Counted from the stretch's first letter, positions 37,513 to 47,524 are shown. The stretch: DNA of 64,000 bases from Haemophilus massiliensis (GCA_000752995.2 LM994635.1:335132-399131); one strand, 5' to 3'. Notes: generated by a model from the sequence alone, not told the origin. Translations and numbers: made by a program.

Positions 37513-37536
37513 AGCGCGTTTCACAGTTGGCGCGCT
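37513..37536 (+). other. Stem-loop in the glgB-glgX gap
   Basis: AGCGCG (37513-37518) and CGCGCT (37531-37536) with a 12-nt loop. No T-run follows. One of three intercistronic hairpins in this operon. Confidence 0.5.
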
Positions 37537-37571
37537 AAAACAATACATAAAGGACTTGGACAAACAAAATA

Positions 37572-39569
37572 ATGACAAGAATTAACTTAGGCAAACCTTA
37601 TCCCTTGGGTTGTACCCAACAAATTAATAAAGGGATCACTGGATTTAATTTTGCTATTTATTCATCGCAAGCGACAGCTGTCGAGTTATGCCTTTTTGAT
37701 GATAAAAACGATGTACAGGAAATCCGCTTACCGATGCACTGCACCCATGATATCTGGCATATTTGGCTGGTTGATGTGTATTACGGGATGAAATACGGCT
37801 TTCGTTTATATGGTAAAAACGGTGAAACACTGTGTAATCCGCATAAACTGATGCTTGACCCTTATGCCCGCACCGTGGAAGGTAAGCCCGATTTAAGTTC
37901 GGCGCAAAACCGGGCATGGTTTTTATTGGATGATAAACGAGATAATGCACATTTAGCGCCTAAGGCGGTGATAACCAATGAACGGTTTAATTGGAGTGGT
38001 GATAAAGCACCGAAAACACCTTGGGCGGAAACTGTGATTTATGAAGTGCATGTGAAAGGTTTTACCCGTTTGCGTGAGGACTTACCGCAACATATCCGCG
38101 GCACCTATGCGGGGTTGGCACATCCGACAATGATCGCCTATCTAAAAGAACTGGGCATTACCGCCATTGAATTGTTGCCGATAAATTATCATCTGGATGA
38201 ACCGCACTTACAGGAAAAAGGATTGCATAATTATTGGGGATACAACCCGTTGGCGATGTTTGCTGTAGAACCGAGATATTGGTCTGGTCAACCGCAAACT
38301 ACACCGCTGACAGAATTCAAAAGTATGGTAAAAGCATTGCATAAAGCCGGTATTGAGGTCATTTTGGACGTAGTGTTTAATCATTCTGCAGAGGCGGAAA
38401 AGCATTTTCCGACCTTCAGTCAACGCGGGATTGATGATAAAACCTATTATTGGCAGCATGCACAGGGTGAGTATTTAAATTGGACCGGTTGCGGCAATAC
38501 AATGAATTTGTCGCATCGCATCAGTCGTCATTGGGTGATTGACTGTTTGTGCTACTGGGTGGAAAAATGTCATGTGGACGGTTTTCGTTTTGATTTGGCG
38601 ACGGTATTGGGGCGAGATAGTCCCGCTTATAATCAGCAGGCGTTACTGTTTCGGGAAATCGCTCAAACGCCGAGTTTGCGTCATTGCAAGTTTATTGCCG
38701 AACCTTGGGATGTGGGCGAAAACGGTTATCAATTAGGGCATTTTCCGCCGTATTTTGCCGAATGGAATGATCGTTTCCGCGACGATATGCGTCGTTTCTG
38801 GTTATGGAAAAGCGGGGAGCTGGATACGTTTGCCGAACGTTTTGCCGGCTCAAGCGATATATTCAGACAGGCAGAGCGCCTACCACACAATTCAGTAAAT
38901 TATATTGCCTCCCATGACGGTTTTACTTTGCGTGACCTGGTGAGTTATAACGATAAGCATAATTTTGCCAATGATGAGGATAACCGCGACGGTAGTAATA
39001 AAAACTACAGTTATAATCACGGTTTTGAAGGCTCGATGAATGCAGCGCGGACGGTGGATTTAGAGCGATTTCTAACCAGTTGCGGTATGTTGGCCGGTTT
39101 ATTGCTGGCGAACGGAACGCCGATGTTGCTGGCAGGTGATGAATTCGGTAATACTCAGTTTGGTAATAATAACGCGTACTGTCAGGATAGCGAAACAACT
39201 TGGTTGAAGTGGAGCTGGTTTAACAAAGATTTATTTCACGCAACAAAGCAAACGATTGCGTTAAGAAAACAGATTCAAAGCCTACGCAATGATCGCTGGT
39301 GGAATGATGATAATGTGCAATGGCTGACCTCTCAGGGCGTGCCAATGCCGGTTGTGGATTGGCATAATCGTGAGATTAAAGCATTACAGATAAGATTGGA
39401 TCAATGTTGGTTATTATTAATTAACGCGAAAGCGGGGTTACAAACATTCCGGCTGCCAGCAGGCGACTGGAAAGTGGTATATAGCGCGGCAGCGACGACA
39501 ATTCAAGGAGATCAATTGGATGTCGATGAGTTGGCGTTTTGTATATTGCAGGATATGAGTTGTCGATAA
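37572..39569 (+). CDS. glgX: Glycogen debranching enzyme GlgX
   Basis: A 665-residue GH13 isoamylase-type enzyme that removes short alpha-1,6 branches left by glycogen phosphorylase. The N-terminal CBM48-like region is followed by the barrel motifs VVFNHSAE, GFRFDLATVLGR (nucleophile Asp), the FIAEPWDVG acid/base Glu, and NYIASHDGFTLRDL. It lies 96 bp downstream of glgB across a small stem-loop. Length agrees with GlgX (about 657-660). Confidence 0.94.
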   Translation: MTRINLGKPYPLGCTQQINKGITGFNFAIYSSQATAVELCLFDDKNDVQEIRLPMHCTHDIWHIWLVDVYYGMKYGFRLYGKNGETLCNPHKLMLDPYARTVEGKPDLSSAQNRAWFLLDDKRDNAHLAPKAVITNERFNWSGDKAPKTPWAETVIYEVHVKGFTRLREDLPQHIRGTYAGLAHPTMIAYLKELGITAIELLPINYHLDEPHLQEKGLHNYWGYNPLAMFAVEPRYWSGQPQTTPLTEFKSMVKALHKAGIEVILDVVFNHSAEAEKHFPTFSQRGIDDKTYYWQHAQGEYLNWTGCGNTMNLSHRISRHWVIDCLCYWVEKCHVDGFRFDLATVLGRDSPAYNQQALLFREIAQTPSLRHCKFIAEPWDVGENGYQLGHFPPYFAEWNDRFRDDMRRFWLWKSGELDTFAERFAGSSDIFRQAERLPHNSVNYIASHDGFTLRDLVSYNDKHNFANDEDNRDGSNKNYSYNHGFEGSMNAARTVDLERFLTSCGMLAGLLLANGTPMLLAGDEFGNTQFGNNNAYCQDSETTWLKWSWFNKDLFHATKQTIALRKQIQSLRNDRWWNDDNVQWLTSQGVPMPVVDWHNREIKALQIRLDQCWLLLINAKAGLQTFRLPAGDWKVVYSAAATTIQGDQLDVDELAFCILQDMSCR

Positions 39570-39612
39570 AGTCGATATTGTTGTCAGTTAAATGAATGCG
39601 GAGGTAAACATT

Positions 39613-40920
39613 ATGAGTAGCAGCATTTCTAAATTACCGAGTAAATATGAGATCGTTAAGGATACTTTAGTCCTTATTCTTGCCGGTGGGCGCGGGTCTC
39701 GTCTTTATGAATTAACGGATAAGCGTGCGAAGCCTGCGCTGTATTTCGGCGGTAATCGCCGGATTATCGACTTTGCTTTGTCTAACTGTATTAACTCCGG
39801 TTTGAACCGTATCGGTGTGGTAACACAGTATGCGGCGCATTCGCTATTGCGCCATTTACAAACCGGCTGGTCTTTTTTGCCACAGGAACGCGGCGAATTT
39901 GTTGATATGCTGCCGGCTCGTCAACAAATTGACGATTCCACTTGGTATCGCGGTACGGCTGATGCGGTGTATCAGAATATGGCGATCATCCGCAATCACT
40001 ATTGCCCGAAATATGTATTGATTTTGGCAGGTGATCATATTTATAAACAAGATTATAGCCAAATGTTGCTGGATCACGTCGCAAGTGGAGCGAAATGCAC
40101 CGTAGGATGTATTGAAGTTGAACGTGAGAAAGCGATGGAATTCGGCGTAATGGCGGTAAATGAAAATCTGAAAGTGAAATCCTTTGTGGAAAAACCGAAA
40201 GACCCGCCGGCAATGGTCGGTAAGCCGAATACTTCATTGGCGTCTATGGGAATTTACGTCTTTGACGCCGATTATTTATATGATGTCTTGGAACGCGAGG
40301 TGCATACTCCGTATACTTCACACGATTTCGGCAAGGATATTATACCGAAAGCCTTAGAGGACGGGGTGTTATATGCGCATCCGTTTAGCCGTTCCTGTAT
40401 GGGGCGCAATACCGAGGGTGAGATTTACTGGCGCGATGTGGGAACATTGGACAGTTTTTGGCAATCTAACATTGATCTGGTATCGGAAAATCCGCAATTG
40501 GATATTTATGACCAAAGCTGGCCGATTCGCGGTAATCCGGTGCAAACTTATCCGTCGAAATTCTTCTATAAAAACGCTAATGTCAAACCGGTGGATAATT
40601 CGTTGATTTCCGGCGGTTGTGTGATTATTGATGCCTCAATCAGCAATTGCGTGTTGTTTGACCGAGTTAAAGTCAACGAAGGTTCCGTGGTGGATCATAG
40701 TGTCGTGCTGCCGCAGGTAACTGTCGGCAAAAATTGCGTATTGAAACGCTGTATTATTGACCGTCACGTGGTGATTCCGGATGGTATGCAAATCGGTGTC
40801 GATCCCGAGGAAGACAGTAGACATTTTCGGGTCAGCAAAGGCGGGGTAGTATTGGTGACGGAATCCATGCTGAAAAAACTAAACGGTGAAAGCGTGGCTT
40901 CCGAGTCACATTTAGACTAA
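39613..40920 (+). CDS. glgC: Glucose-1-phosphate adenylyltransferase GlgC
   Basis: A 435-residue enzyme that makes ADP-glucose, the committed step of bacterial glycogen synthesis. The nucleotide-binding LAGGRGSRLYELT and KRAKPALYFGG motifs are followed by the catalytic core (GTADAVYQN, LAGDHIYKQDY, FVEKPKDPP) and a C-terminal left-handed beta-helix involved in allosteric control by fructose 1,6-bisphosphate and AMP in related enzymes. ATG 39613 has a GGAGG ribosome binding site; an ATG at 39592 would place that site inside the coding region. It lies 43 bp after glgX. Confidence 0.96.
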   Translation: MSSSISKLPSKYEIVKDTLVLILAGGRGSRLYELTDKRAKPALYFGGNRRIIDFALSNCINSGLNRIGVVTQYAAHSLLRHLQTGWSFLPQERGEFVDMLPARQQIDDSTWYRGTADAVYQNMAIIRNHYCPKYVLILAGDHIYKQDYSQMLLDHVASGAKCTVGCIEVEREKAMEFGVMAVNENLKVKSFVEKPKDPPAMVGKPNTSLASMGIYVFDADYLYDVLEREVHTPYTSHDFGKDIIPKALEDGVLYAHPFSRSCMGRNTEGEIYWRDVGTLDSFWQSNIDLVSENPQLDIYDQSWPIRGNPVQTYPSKFFYKNANVKPVDNSLISGGCVIIDASISNCVLFDRVKVNEGSVVDHSVVLPQVTVGKNCVLKRCIIDRHVVIPDGMQIGVDPEEDSRHFRVSKGGVVLVTESMLKKLNGESVASESHLD

Positions 40921-40933
40921 TTACTTATTATTG

Positions 40934-40959
40934 AATACGGTGTGAATTCACACCGTATT
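40934..40959 (+). other. Perfect 26-bp palindrome in the glgC-glgA gap
   Basis: Arms AATACGGTGTGAA and its exact complement TTCACACCGTATT meet without a spacer at a central GAATTC. As RNA it can fold into an 11-bp stem with an AATT loop. No T-run follows. It may be an mRNA-stabilising hairpin or a protein-binding dyad. Confidence 0.75.
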
Positions 40960-40987
40960 ATGATTGTTTGAAGGAAGATGAAACCAA

Positions 40988-42430
40988 ATGAGAGTATTAC
41001 ACGTTTGTTCAGAGTTGTATCCGTTGCTGAAAACTGGCGGACTTGCGGATGTGATGGGGGCATTACCTTTTGCGCAAAAAGACATCGGCATTGACAGCCG
41101 TATTCTGATTCCCGCGTATCCGGCTATTGCCGCTGGTATTTTGGATACCGCCATGGTCGCCGAATTTGACGACAGTGCTGCCGGCCATGTTATTCTGCGT
41201 TATGGAGATTATAAGGACGTTGGAATCTATTTAATTGATGCACCGCAGTTATATGCCCGTGCAGGCAACCCGTATCACGATCAATGGTATAACGATTATG
41301 CCGATAATTATAAGCGTTTCGCCTTACTCGGGCGGATCGGTGCCGAGCTAGCTAGAGGACTTGATGCTTGGTGGCGAGCTGAAATTGTACATGCCCATGA
41401 TTGGCATGCGGGATTAGCCAGCGCCTATCTGTTTAATAAAGGACGACCGGCAAAATCCGTCTTTACTATTCATAATTTAGCTTATCAAGGGCAATTTGCG
41501 TATCATCATTTATTTGAAATCGGTTTGCCGACAAGTATGTTCAATATGAATGGATTAGAATTATATGGTCAGATTTCTTATCTGAAAGCCGGTTTATATT
41601 ATTCCGACGCCGTCACCGCAGTCAGTCCGACGTATGCCAAAGAAATTACTACTACAGAATTCGGTTACGGTTTGCAGGGATTATTAGCCGCTTTGCATCA
41701 TGAAGGTCGGTTAAGCGGAATTTTGAATGGGGTTGATGCGCAAATCTGGGATCCGAACAGCGATGTTTATATTGAGGATCATTACCGGTTAAAATCCATG
41801 ACCGGAAAACGCAGAAATAAGGAAAAGTTACAGGGTTACTTTAATTTGCCGCAGCGCCCGGAAGCGTTACTTTTTGTGATGGTCACTCGATTAACGGAGC
41901 AAAAAGGCGTCGATTTGTTGATTGACAGTGTGGAAGACATCGTTAAGCAAGGCGGTCAGCTGATAATTCTTGGCTCAGGCGCACCGCATTTGGAAGAGGG
42001 GATTCAGCGGCTGGCACAGCAATATCCGCAGCATATTGCAGTTAAAGTCGGTTATGATGAAGTGTTATCCCATTTGATTATTGCCGGCGGTGATGTCATT
42101 GTCGTGCCGAGTCGTTTTGAACCTTGCGGTTTAACGCAGCTGTACGGACTGAAATACGGCACCTTACCGCTTGTTCGCGCAACCGGCGGGCTGGCGGACA
42201 CCGTGATTGACAGCACGGCTGAAAATATTAAAGCGCGACGGGCAACCGGTTTTGTTTTTCAAGAGGCGAGCAAGGAAGCGTTGTCTCAAGCGATCAACAA
42301 CGCCTTTGCACTGTGGCAGAAACCGCGTTTATGGTTTAGTGTCAGAACCGTCGCTATGGAACAGGATTTCAGCTGGCATAGTGCTGCGACGCATTATCGG
42401 AATTTATATCAGTCTCTTTTATCAAATTAG
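40988..42430 (+). CDS. glgA: Glycogen synthase GlgA
   Basis: A 480-residue GT5 glycosyltransferase that adds glucose from ADP-glucose to glycogen. The ADP-glucose-binding KTGGLADV lies at residues 15-22. The second Rossmann half carries FVMVTRLTEQKGVDLL and VVPSRFEPCGLTQLYGLKYG, whose Glu acts in catalysis. AAGGAAG lies about a dozen bases ahead of the ATG. It follows a perfect palindrome 67 bp after glgC. Confidence 0.96.
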   Translation: MRVLHVCSELYPLLKTGGLADVMGALPFAQKDIGIDSRILIPAYPAIAAGILDTAMVAEFDDSAAGHVILRYGDYKDVGIYLIDAPQLYARAGNPYHDQWYNDYADNYKRFALLGRIGAELARGLDAWWRAEIVHAHDWHAGLASAYLFNKGRPAKSVFTIHNLAYQGQFAYHHLFEIGLPTSMFNMNGLELYGQISYLKAGLYYSDAVTAVSPTYAKEITTTEFGYGLQGLLAALHHEGRLSGILNGVDAQIWDPNSDVYIEDHYRLKSMTGKRRNKEKLQGYFNLPQRPEALLFVMVTRLTEQKGVDLLIDSVEDIVKQGGQLIILGSGAPHLEEGIQRLAQQYPQHIAVKVGYDEVLSHLIIAGGDVIVVPSRFEPCGLTQLYGLKYGTLPLVRATGGLADTVIDSTAENIKARRATGFVFQEASKEALSQAINNAFALWQKPRLWFSVRTVAMEQDFSWHSAATHYRNLYQSLLSN

Positions 42431-42437
42431 CACTAAA

Positions 42438-42459
42438 CAGGGCAGCGTAATCTGCCCTG
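42438..42459 (+). other. Stem-loop after glgA
   Basis: CAGGGCAG (42438-42445) and CTGCCCTG (42452-42459) form a perfect 8-bp stem with a 6-nt loop, just past the glgA stop. The following ATTGTTGT is too weak to be a strong terminator. A second AT-rich pairing (CGTAATTTT / AAAATTACG, about 42484-42526) lies before glgP. Confidence 0.6.
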
Positions 42460-42567
42460 ATTGTTGTCGCCTGTGTAAATCAGCGTAATTTTTGTTGTAT
42501 TTTTGTTCATAATGAATAAAATTACGCCGTTTTTTCTATTAATAGTAAATTAGGAGCAATCTACGTT

Positions 42568-45030
42568 ATGGTAATCGATAATATTGATTTTCCATTTTTT
42601 TATGATCAACCACAGCATTCAACCGAATCACTTAAACACGCGATTGTGTATAAATTAATTTTTTCTATCGGGCGCTCACCACAGGAGGCCAGCCAGCGTG
42701 ACTGGTTAAACGCAACATTATATGCGGTGCGTGATTTAGTTACGGAAGGCTGGATTTCGACCGCCCGTCAATCCAGAAGTGAACAGACCCGTCGTGTATA
42801 TTATTTATCCATGGAATTTCTGATGGGGCGAACCTTGTCTAATGCAATGATTGCAGAGGGCGTTTATGAGCTTGCCAAAGACGCCCTTGCCGCATTACAT
42901 GTTGATTTAGAAGAGGTGCTGGAAAAAGAAGTGGATCCGGGGCTGGGAAATGGCGGCTTAGGCCGTCTGGCGGCTTGCTTTATGGATTCCATTGCAACCT
43001 TGGGCATTCCTGGAACGGGATACGGCATTCGCTATGAATACGGTATGTTCCGTCAACAGATTGAAGACGGACGACAGATCGAAAAACCTGACACTTGGCT
43101 GGAAAAAGGCATGCCGTGGGAGTTTATTCGTCCATCCAAACGTTTTCCAATCCGTTTCGGCGGTCATATTTATTTTGAAGGTAAAAAATGTATTTGGAAC
43201 AGCAGCGAAGAAGTTACCGCGCTGGCTTATGATCAAATGATTCCGGGTTATGCCAACAACAGTGCCGCCACCTTACGTTTATGGAGCGCTCACGCCGGCG
43301 ATACGTTCAGTCTGGATAATTTCAATAGAGGCGATTATTTCGGTGCGGTAGAACAGCGTTCTGTCATCGAAAATGTGTCCCGCGTGCTGTATCCTGACGA
43401 TTCTACCTGGGCGGGGCGCGAATTGCGGCTGCGTCAGGAATATTTTCTTGTCTCCGCGTCATTACAGGATATTATCAAACGGCATAAACGGACACACGGT
43501 TCAGTAGAAAATCTTGCCGACAAAGTAGCGATTCACCTAAATGACACTCACCCGGCACTGGCAATTCCCGAATTGATGTATATTTTAGTGGATCAGGAAG
43601 GATATGGTTGGCAAACCGCGTGGGATATGTGCCGTCGGATTTTCTCTTATACTTGCCATACCTTGATGTCGGAAGCGTTGGAAACTTGGCCGGTAGAAAT
43701 GATGGCAAAAATTCTACCGCGACATTTACAGATTATCTTCGAAATTAACGACTATTTTCTGGAATATGTCAGAACTTATGTTACCACTGAACAGGATTTT
43801 ATTCGCCGTGTGTCTTTAATTGAAGAAGGCGATGTGCGCAAAGTGCGTATGGGTTGGTTGTCGGTGGTGGGATCGTATAAAGTAAACGGTGTGGCGGCGA
43901 TTCATTCCGATTTAATGGTCACCTCAACCTTTGCCGATTTTGCGCGTATTTATCCCGAGCGTTTTACCAACGTAACTAACGGAATTACGCCGCGTCGCTG
44001 GATTGCCGTGGCGAACCCAGATTTATCCGCGCTGTTTGATCGTTATATCGGCACGCAATGGCGTCGTGATTTATCCCAGTTGGAAAATTTAAAGGCGCAC
44101 CTTGATGACCCCGAATTGAAAAAAGCTATTCCTCAAATCAAACGGGCGAATAAAGTGCGTCTGGCCAATTACGTGAAGAACAAATTGGGTATTGAGCTAA
44201 ATCCGGATGCATTATTTGATGTGCAGGTAAAACGTATTCACGAATATAAACGCCAGATTCTCAACGTGCTGCATATTGTTGCACGCTATAACGAGATGCT
44301 TGCCAACCCAGACAAAGACTGGACGCCGCGCGTTTTTATTCTGGCGGGCAAAGCGGCGTCGGCGTATTATGCGGCGAAGCAGACGATTCATTTAATTAAC
44401 GATGTCGCCAATGTGATCAATCGGGACGAACGTCTGAAAGGGCGCTTAAAAGTGGTGTTTATTCCCAATTACAGCGTTAGTTTGGCACAACTGATTATTC
44501 CGGCGGCGGATATTTCCGAACAGATTTCGCTGGCTGGGACAGAAGCCTCTGGCACCAGCAACATGAAGTTTGCCTTAAACGGCGCACTGACATTGGGCAC
44601 ATTAGACGGTGCAAATGTTGAAATTCTGGAGAATGTCGGAAAAGATAATATCTTTATTTTCGGCAATACGGTGGAACAAGTAGAGGCGTTACGTCGTAAC
44701 GGGTACAGTCCTTTTGATATTTACCAGCAAGACGAACAGTTGCGCACCGTTATTGACCAGATTTACGCCGGGCGTTTTTCCGCCAAAGAACCACATCGCT
44801 ATCATGATTTGCTGAATTCATTGCGTTCTTATGATTATTATCAGGCATTTGCCGATTTCCGTAGTTATGTGGAGGCACAGCAAGCGGTAGATGAAAAATA
44901 TCAGGATCAGACGGCATGGGTTGACAGTGCGTTACAGAATATCGTGAATATGAGTTTCTTCTCTTCCGATCGCACCATTGCGGAATATGCGGAAAAAATC
45001 TGGAAAATCAAACCATTGGTATTGGATTAA
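42568..45030 (+). CDS. glgP: Glycogen phosphorylase GlgP
   Basis: An 820-residue GT35 enzyme that releases glucose 1-phosphate from glycogen chains. The pyridoxal phosphate lysine is Lys667 in [19 protein letters not shown]; the substrate-site motifs [11 protein letters not shown] near residue 130 and [10 protein letters not shown] near 555 are intact. TAGGAG precedes the ATG. It closes the glg operon, so synthesis and breakdown are encoded together. A maltodextrin-specific MalP is less likely given the neighbours. Confidence 0.95.
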   Translation: MVIDNIDFPFFYDQPQHSTESLKHAIVYKLIFSIGRSPQEASQRDWLNATLYAVRDLVTEGWISTARQSRSEQTRRVYYLSMEFLMGRTLSNAMIAEGVYELAKDALAALHVDLEEVLEKEVDPGLGNGGLGRLAACFMDSIATLGIPGTGYGIRYEYGMFRQQIEDGRQIEKPDTWLEKGMPWEFIRPSKRFPIRFGGHIYFEGKKCIWNSSEEVTALAYDQMIPGYANNSAATLRLWSAHAGDTFSLDNFNRGDYFGAVEQRSVIENVSRVLYPDDSTWAGRELRLRQEYFLVSASLQDIIKRHKRTHGSVENLADKVAIHLNDTHPALAIPELMYILVDQEGYGWQTAWDMCRRIFSYTCHTLMSEALETWPVEMMAKILPRHLQIIFEINDYFLEYVRTYVTTEQDFIRRVSLIEEGDVRKVRMGWLSVVGSYKVNGVAAIHSDLMVTSTFADFARIYPERFTNVTNGITPRRWIAVANPDLSALFDRYIGTQWRRDLSQLENLKAHLDDPELKKAIPQIKRANKVRLANYVKNKLGIELNPDALFDVQVKRIHEYKRQILNVLHIVARYNEMLANPDKDWTPRVFILAGKAASAYYAAKQTIHLINDVANVINRDERLKGRLKVVFIPNYSVSLAQLIIPAADISEQISLAGTEASGTSNMKFALNGALTLGTLDGANVEILENVGKDNIFIFGNTVEQVEALRRNGYSPFDIYQQDEQLRTVIDQIYAGRFSAKEPHRYHDLLNSLRSYDYYQAFADFRSYVEAQQAVDEKYQDQTAWVDSALQNIVNMSFFSSDRTIAEYAEKIWKIKPLVLD

Positions 45031-45070
45031 TGGTGGATAAAGACAGTGCGAATAGGGGCTGCGGCCTGAT

Positions 45071-45087
45071 AAAGCGTTTAACGCTTT
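45071..45087 (+). other. Small stem-loop downstream of glgP
   Basis: AAAGCG (45071-45076) and CGCTTT (45082-45087) with a 5-nt loop; a competing longer pairing reaches to about 45119. It precedes the main terminator. Confidence 0.35.
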
Positions 45088-45144
45088 TGGTATGTTGAGC
45101 GCTTTTATCGCATTCGATATGGATAAAAAGATATAGCGGACAAA

Positions 45145-45183
45145 AAAGTGCGGTTAAAAAATCAAAAATTTTAACCGCACTTT
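45145..45183. terminator. Bidirectional uptake-signal terminator, glgP / dedA
   Basis: AAAGTGCGGTTAAAA (45145-45159) and its exact complement (45169-45183) form a 15-bp inverted uptake-signal pair with a 9-nt loop between convergent genes. Confidence 0.8.
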
Positions 45184-45187
45184 ATCG

Positions 45188-45796
45188 TTATTCTGAAGCC
45201 GTTTTTTGTGTTTTACTTTTCTTCCATTTCCAAAATAAAAATAGCACTAACACCGCAATAATAATATAAATAGCGATTTGACCTTTTTTAATCTGAGCAT
45301 GCAGCCAATCCAAATTGCTGGCGCCGAAATGTCCCAGATAAACCCAAATCGGTACCGAAATGATCGCGGCAAAAAAATCAATCAGCACAAAACGTAAGAA
45401 ACTTACCCGGCGGGTAATGCCAGAAACCATATAAATCGGCGCTCTCAACCCCGGCAGAAAGCGTGCTGTGAACAACACGCGGTTGCCGTATTTATCAAAT
45501 TGTGTACGTACCATTTTTAAACGCTTGAGAGTGAGAATTTTACGAACTGGGCGAAAACGTAGGATTTTGATGCCGTAAATTCGACCGAGCCAATACATCG
45601 TGCTATCGCCGATCAGCACTCCCAACATGCTGACCAACACCATAATATGCGGGTCGGTATAGCCCAATCCGGAAATCACCCCCCCCGACACTAATGTAAT
45701 ATCTTCCGGAATCGGTGCGCCGAATCCACAGATAACCAAAACAAAAAGTACCGCGAAATAGCCGTAATCCGTAAAAAAATTAATCAAAAATTCCAT
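45188..45796 (-). CDS. DedA family membrane protein
   Basis: A 202-residue inner membrane protein of the DedA/SNARE-associated family. Typical elements are FGAPIPEDITLVSGG near the N-terminus, GVLIGDSTMYWLGRIYG, and FTARFLPGLRAPIYMVSGI with the conserved Arg and Gly-Pro residues, then hydrophobic helices and a basic tail. DedA proteins act in membrane homeostasis, and some flip undecaprenyl phosphate or phospholipids. The particular subfamily is not certain from sequence alone. It is transcribed alone, divergent from rplY. Confidence 0.87.
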   Translation of the reverse strand: MEFLINFFTDYGYFAVLFVLVICGFGAPIPEDITLVSGGVISGLGYTDPHIMVLVSMLGVLIGDSTMYWLGRIYGIKILRFRPVRKILTLKRLKMVRTQFDKYGNRVLFTARFLPGLRAPIYMVSGITRRVSFLRFVLIDFFAAIISVPIWVYLGHFGASNLDWLHAQIKKGQIAIYIIIAVLVLFLFWKWKKSKTQKTASE

Positions 45797-45919
45797 TGTA
45801 AATCCCGTATCTTTAATTAACAGAATAACTTATAAAACAAGTTCGTCATTGTAGCTTGTTTTGTATGCAAATGGCTATAAAAAATTTTCGCTTAAAAAGA
45901 ATTAAATTAATGATTTTAT

Positions 45920-45948
45920 TTGATTTAATACAGTAAATTGATTATAAT
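45920..45948 (+). promoter_or_regulatory. rplY promoter
   Basis: TTGATT (45920-45925) and a perfect TATAAT (45943-45948) with an ideal 17-bp spacer. Transcription would begin around 45955, giving a leader of about 90 nt. Confidence 0.8.
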
Positions 45949-45952
45949 GCGC

Positions 45953-46013
45953 AGCCCCAAAGTTATTCTTTGGGCTGAATATGGGAAATCGCTGGGTCGC
46001 CTGCGATTTTTTT
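45953..46013 (+). promoter_or_regulatory. rplY (L25) leader with attenuator-like hairpins
   Basis: The leader holds a first hairpin AGCCC..AAAG / CTTTGGGCT (45953-45976, one bulged C) and a second hairpin AAATCGC / GCGATTT (45986-45992 and 46003-46009) that runs into seven T (46007-46013). The second is a terminator placed before the gene, as in ribosomal protein autoregulatory leaders. Binding by L25 or another factor is inferred. Confidence 0.6.
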
Positions 46014-46045
46014 AGGATTAATTTTTATTTAAAGAGAACATGATT

Positions 46046-46333
46046 ATGGCATTTAAATTTAACGCTGAAGTTCGTACAGCGCAAGGTAAGGGTGCGAGCC
46101 GCCGCCTGCGTCACAACGGTCAAATCCCGGCAATCGTTTACGGTGGAAGTGAAGCGCCGATTTCTATCGTGTTAAATCACGATGAGTTAAACAACGCTCA
46201 AGAACACGACGGATTCTACTCCGACGTTATTACATTGGTGATCGACGGTAAAGAAGTGGCCGTTAAAGTACAAGCAATGCAGCGTCATCCGTTCAAACCG
46301 AAACTGGTTCATATCGACTTCAAAAGAGCATAA
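46046..46333 (+). CDS. rplY: 50S ribosomal protein L25
   Basis: A 95-residue protein matching the short, single-domain L25 of gammaproteobacteria (E. coli 94). It binds 5S rRNA in the large subunit. [19 protein letters not shown] and [20 protein letters not shown] are family blocks. The ATG at 46046 gives the known [12 protein letters not shown] start and correct spacing to AAAGAG; an ATG at 46040 lies too close to it. The leader before it suggests autoregulation. Confidence 0.96.
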   Translation: MAFKFNAEVRTAQGKGASRRLRHNGQIPAIVYGGSEAPISIVLNHDELNNAQEHDGFYSDVITLVIDGKEVAVKVQAMQRHPFKPKLVHIDFKRA

Positions 46334-46418
46334 TCCGGTATTTATAAGGCATTAACGCCATTTTTTCGAAGATTGTTAAAAAGATAGATAATCTTAAGTT
46401 TCGGAAATAATTTTTGCT

Positions 46419-46450
46419 ATAAAAGACTCATTATGTTGGTGGGTCTTTAT
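46419..46450. terminator. Hairpin between rplY and the LysR gene
   Basis: AAAGACTC (46422-46429) and GGGTCTTT (46441-46448) form an 8-bp stem with one wobble. It lies between convergent genes and is followed by a TTATTATTTT stretch on the plus strand. Confidence 0.5.
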
Positions 46451-46531
46451 TATTTTGTCGGTCTGATCAATTTTTCTTTTCCGATTTTATAACCGCGAAT
46501 AAGTGCGGTGGTTTTTTTGTGTATTTTTGAG

Positions 46532-47425
46532 TTATTTGTCGGCACACAAATTTAGCCCGCCGATAAAATCAATAAAAGCTCTGACCTTAGCGGCTAAATG
46601 GCGGCGGTGTGGGTAAACAATATGCAGATCAAGCTGCTGCTGACGATAATCGGATAGTACCTCGACCAGTTCGCCGCGTTTTAATTCGTCTTCAATGAAA
46701 AAGCGTGGTGAGTTGATTATGCCAAGTCCTGCTTTCGCCAGCTCAGCAAGGGTTAAGCCGTTATTGCAAACCAATTTGGAGCGCATTTTTATACGTTGAA
46801 TACGGTTTCCGTCGCTGAATTCCCAATAAATTTGATTGCCGGTGGCTTTATATAGCAGACAATCGTGTTCTTCCAGCGCCTGCGGGTTCTGCGGCATGCC
46901 GTGCTGTGCCAGATAGTCCGGCGATGCCACAAAGTGCATGGTGGAGGTGGCGATTTTTTTTGCAACCAGCGAACTGTCTTGCAGATAACCGATGCGCAGC
47001 GCAAGATCGAACCCTTCGGAAACCAAATCGACCATGCGGTCGTTGAATTCGATTTCCATATGCAAATTGGGATGAGCTTTAATAAATGAAGCCAGATTCG
47101 GGGCGATAAAACGCAAACCGAAATCGCGCGGAATCGAAATGGTCAGATTGCCTTGCAAGGTGGTGGCCAAATTGCTGATGCTGGCTTCGGCATCTTCCAG
47201 TTCGGTCAAAATCGGCTGACAGCGACGGTAATAAATCAAGCCGGCTTCCGTCGGAACGATTTTACGTGTAGTGCGCTGTAATAAACGGGTTTTAAGCTGT
47301 TCTTCAAGCTGAGAAACCAGTTTGCTTGCCATAGCGACGGAAATATTTTGTTGTGCTGCGGCGTGGGTAAAACTTTGTGTTTCAATCACTTTGCAAAAGA
47401 TGGAAATTGCATTCAGTTTGTCCAT
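46532..47425 (-). CDS. LysR-type transcriptional regulator
   Basis: A 297-residue LysR regulator. The N-terminal winged helix-turn-helix covers about residues 1-60 (FCKVIETQSFTHAAAQQNIS, then VSQLEEQLKTRLLQRTTRK), followed by the two-lobed effector domain. It resembles the large DmlR/CrgA-like subgroup common in proteobacteria. No obviously regulated neighbour exists: topA is divergent across about 100 bp and is an essential topoisomerase, so a target elsewhere is more likely. Effector unknown. Confidence 0.88.
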   Translation of the reverse strand: MDKLNAISIFCKVIETQSFTHAAAQQNISVAMASKLVSQLEEQLKTRLLQRTTRKIVPTEAGLIYYRRCQPILTELEDAEASISNLATTLQGNLTISIPRDFGLRFIAPNLASFIKAHPNLHMEIEFNDRMVDLVSEGFDLALRIGYLQDSSLVAKKIATSTMHFVASPDYLAQHGMPQNPQALEEHDCLLYKATGNQIYWEFSDGNRIQRIKMRSKLVCNNGLTLAELAKAGLGIINSPRFFIEDELKRGELVEVLSDYRQQQLDLHIVYPHRRHLAAKVRAFIDFIGGLNLCADK

Positions 47426-47524
47426 TTATTATGCCTTTTTTAAAAAAATGGTTGACCTAACAACAGATAGTCAGCAATATATCGGCAATTTTACACAAAA
47501 TAAAACGAATTAGGTAAATAAAAG

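Noticed and set aside
40934..40959. CRP site reading of the glgC-glgA palindrome (contains TGTGAATTCACA)
   Set aside because: The TGTGA and TCACA halves are only 2 bp apart instead of 6, so the geometry does not fit CRP.
45188..45796. Assigning the DedA protein to a particular E. coli paralogue
   Set aside because: Family motifs are clear but the subfamily cannot be separated by eye, so no gene symbol was given.
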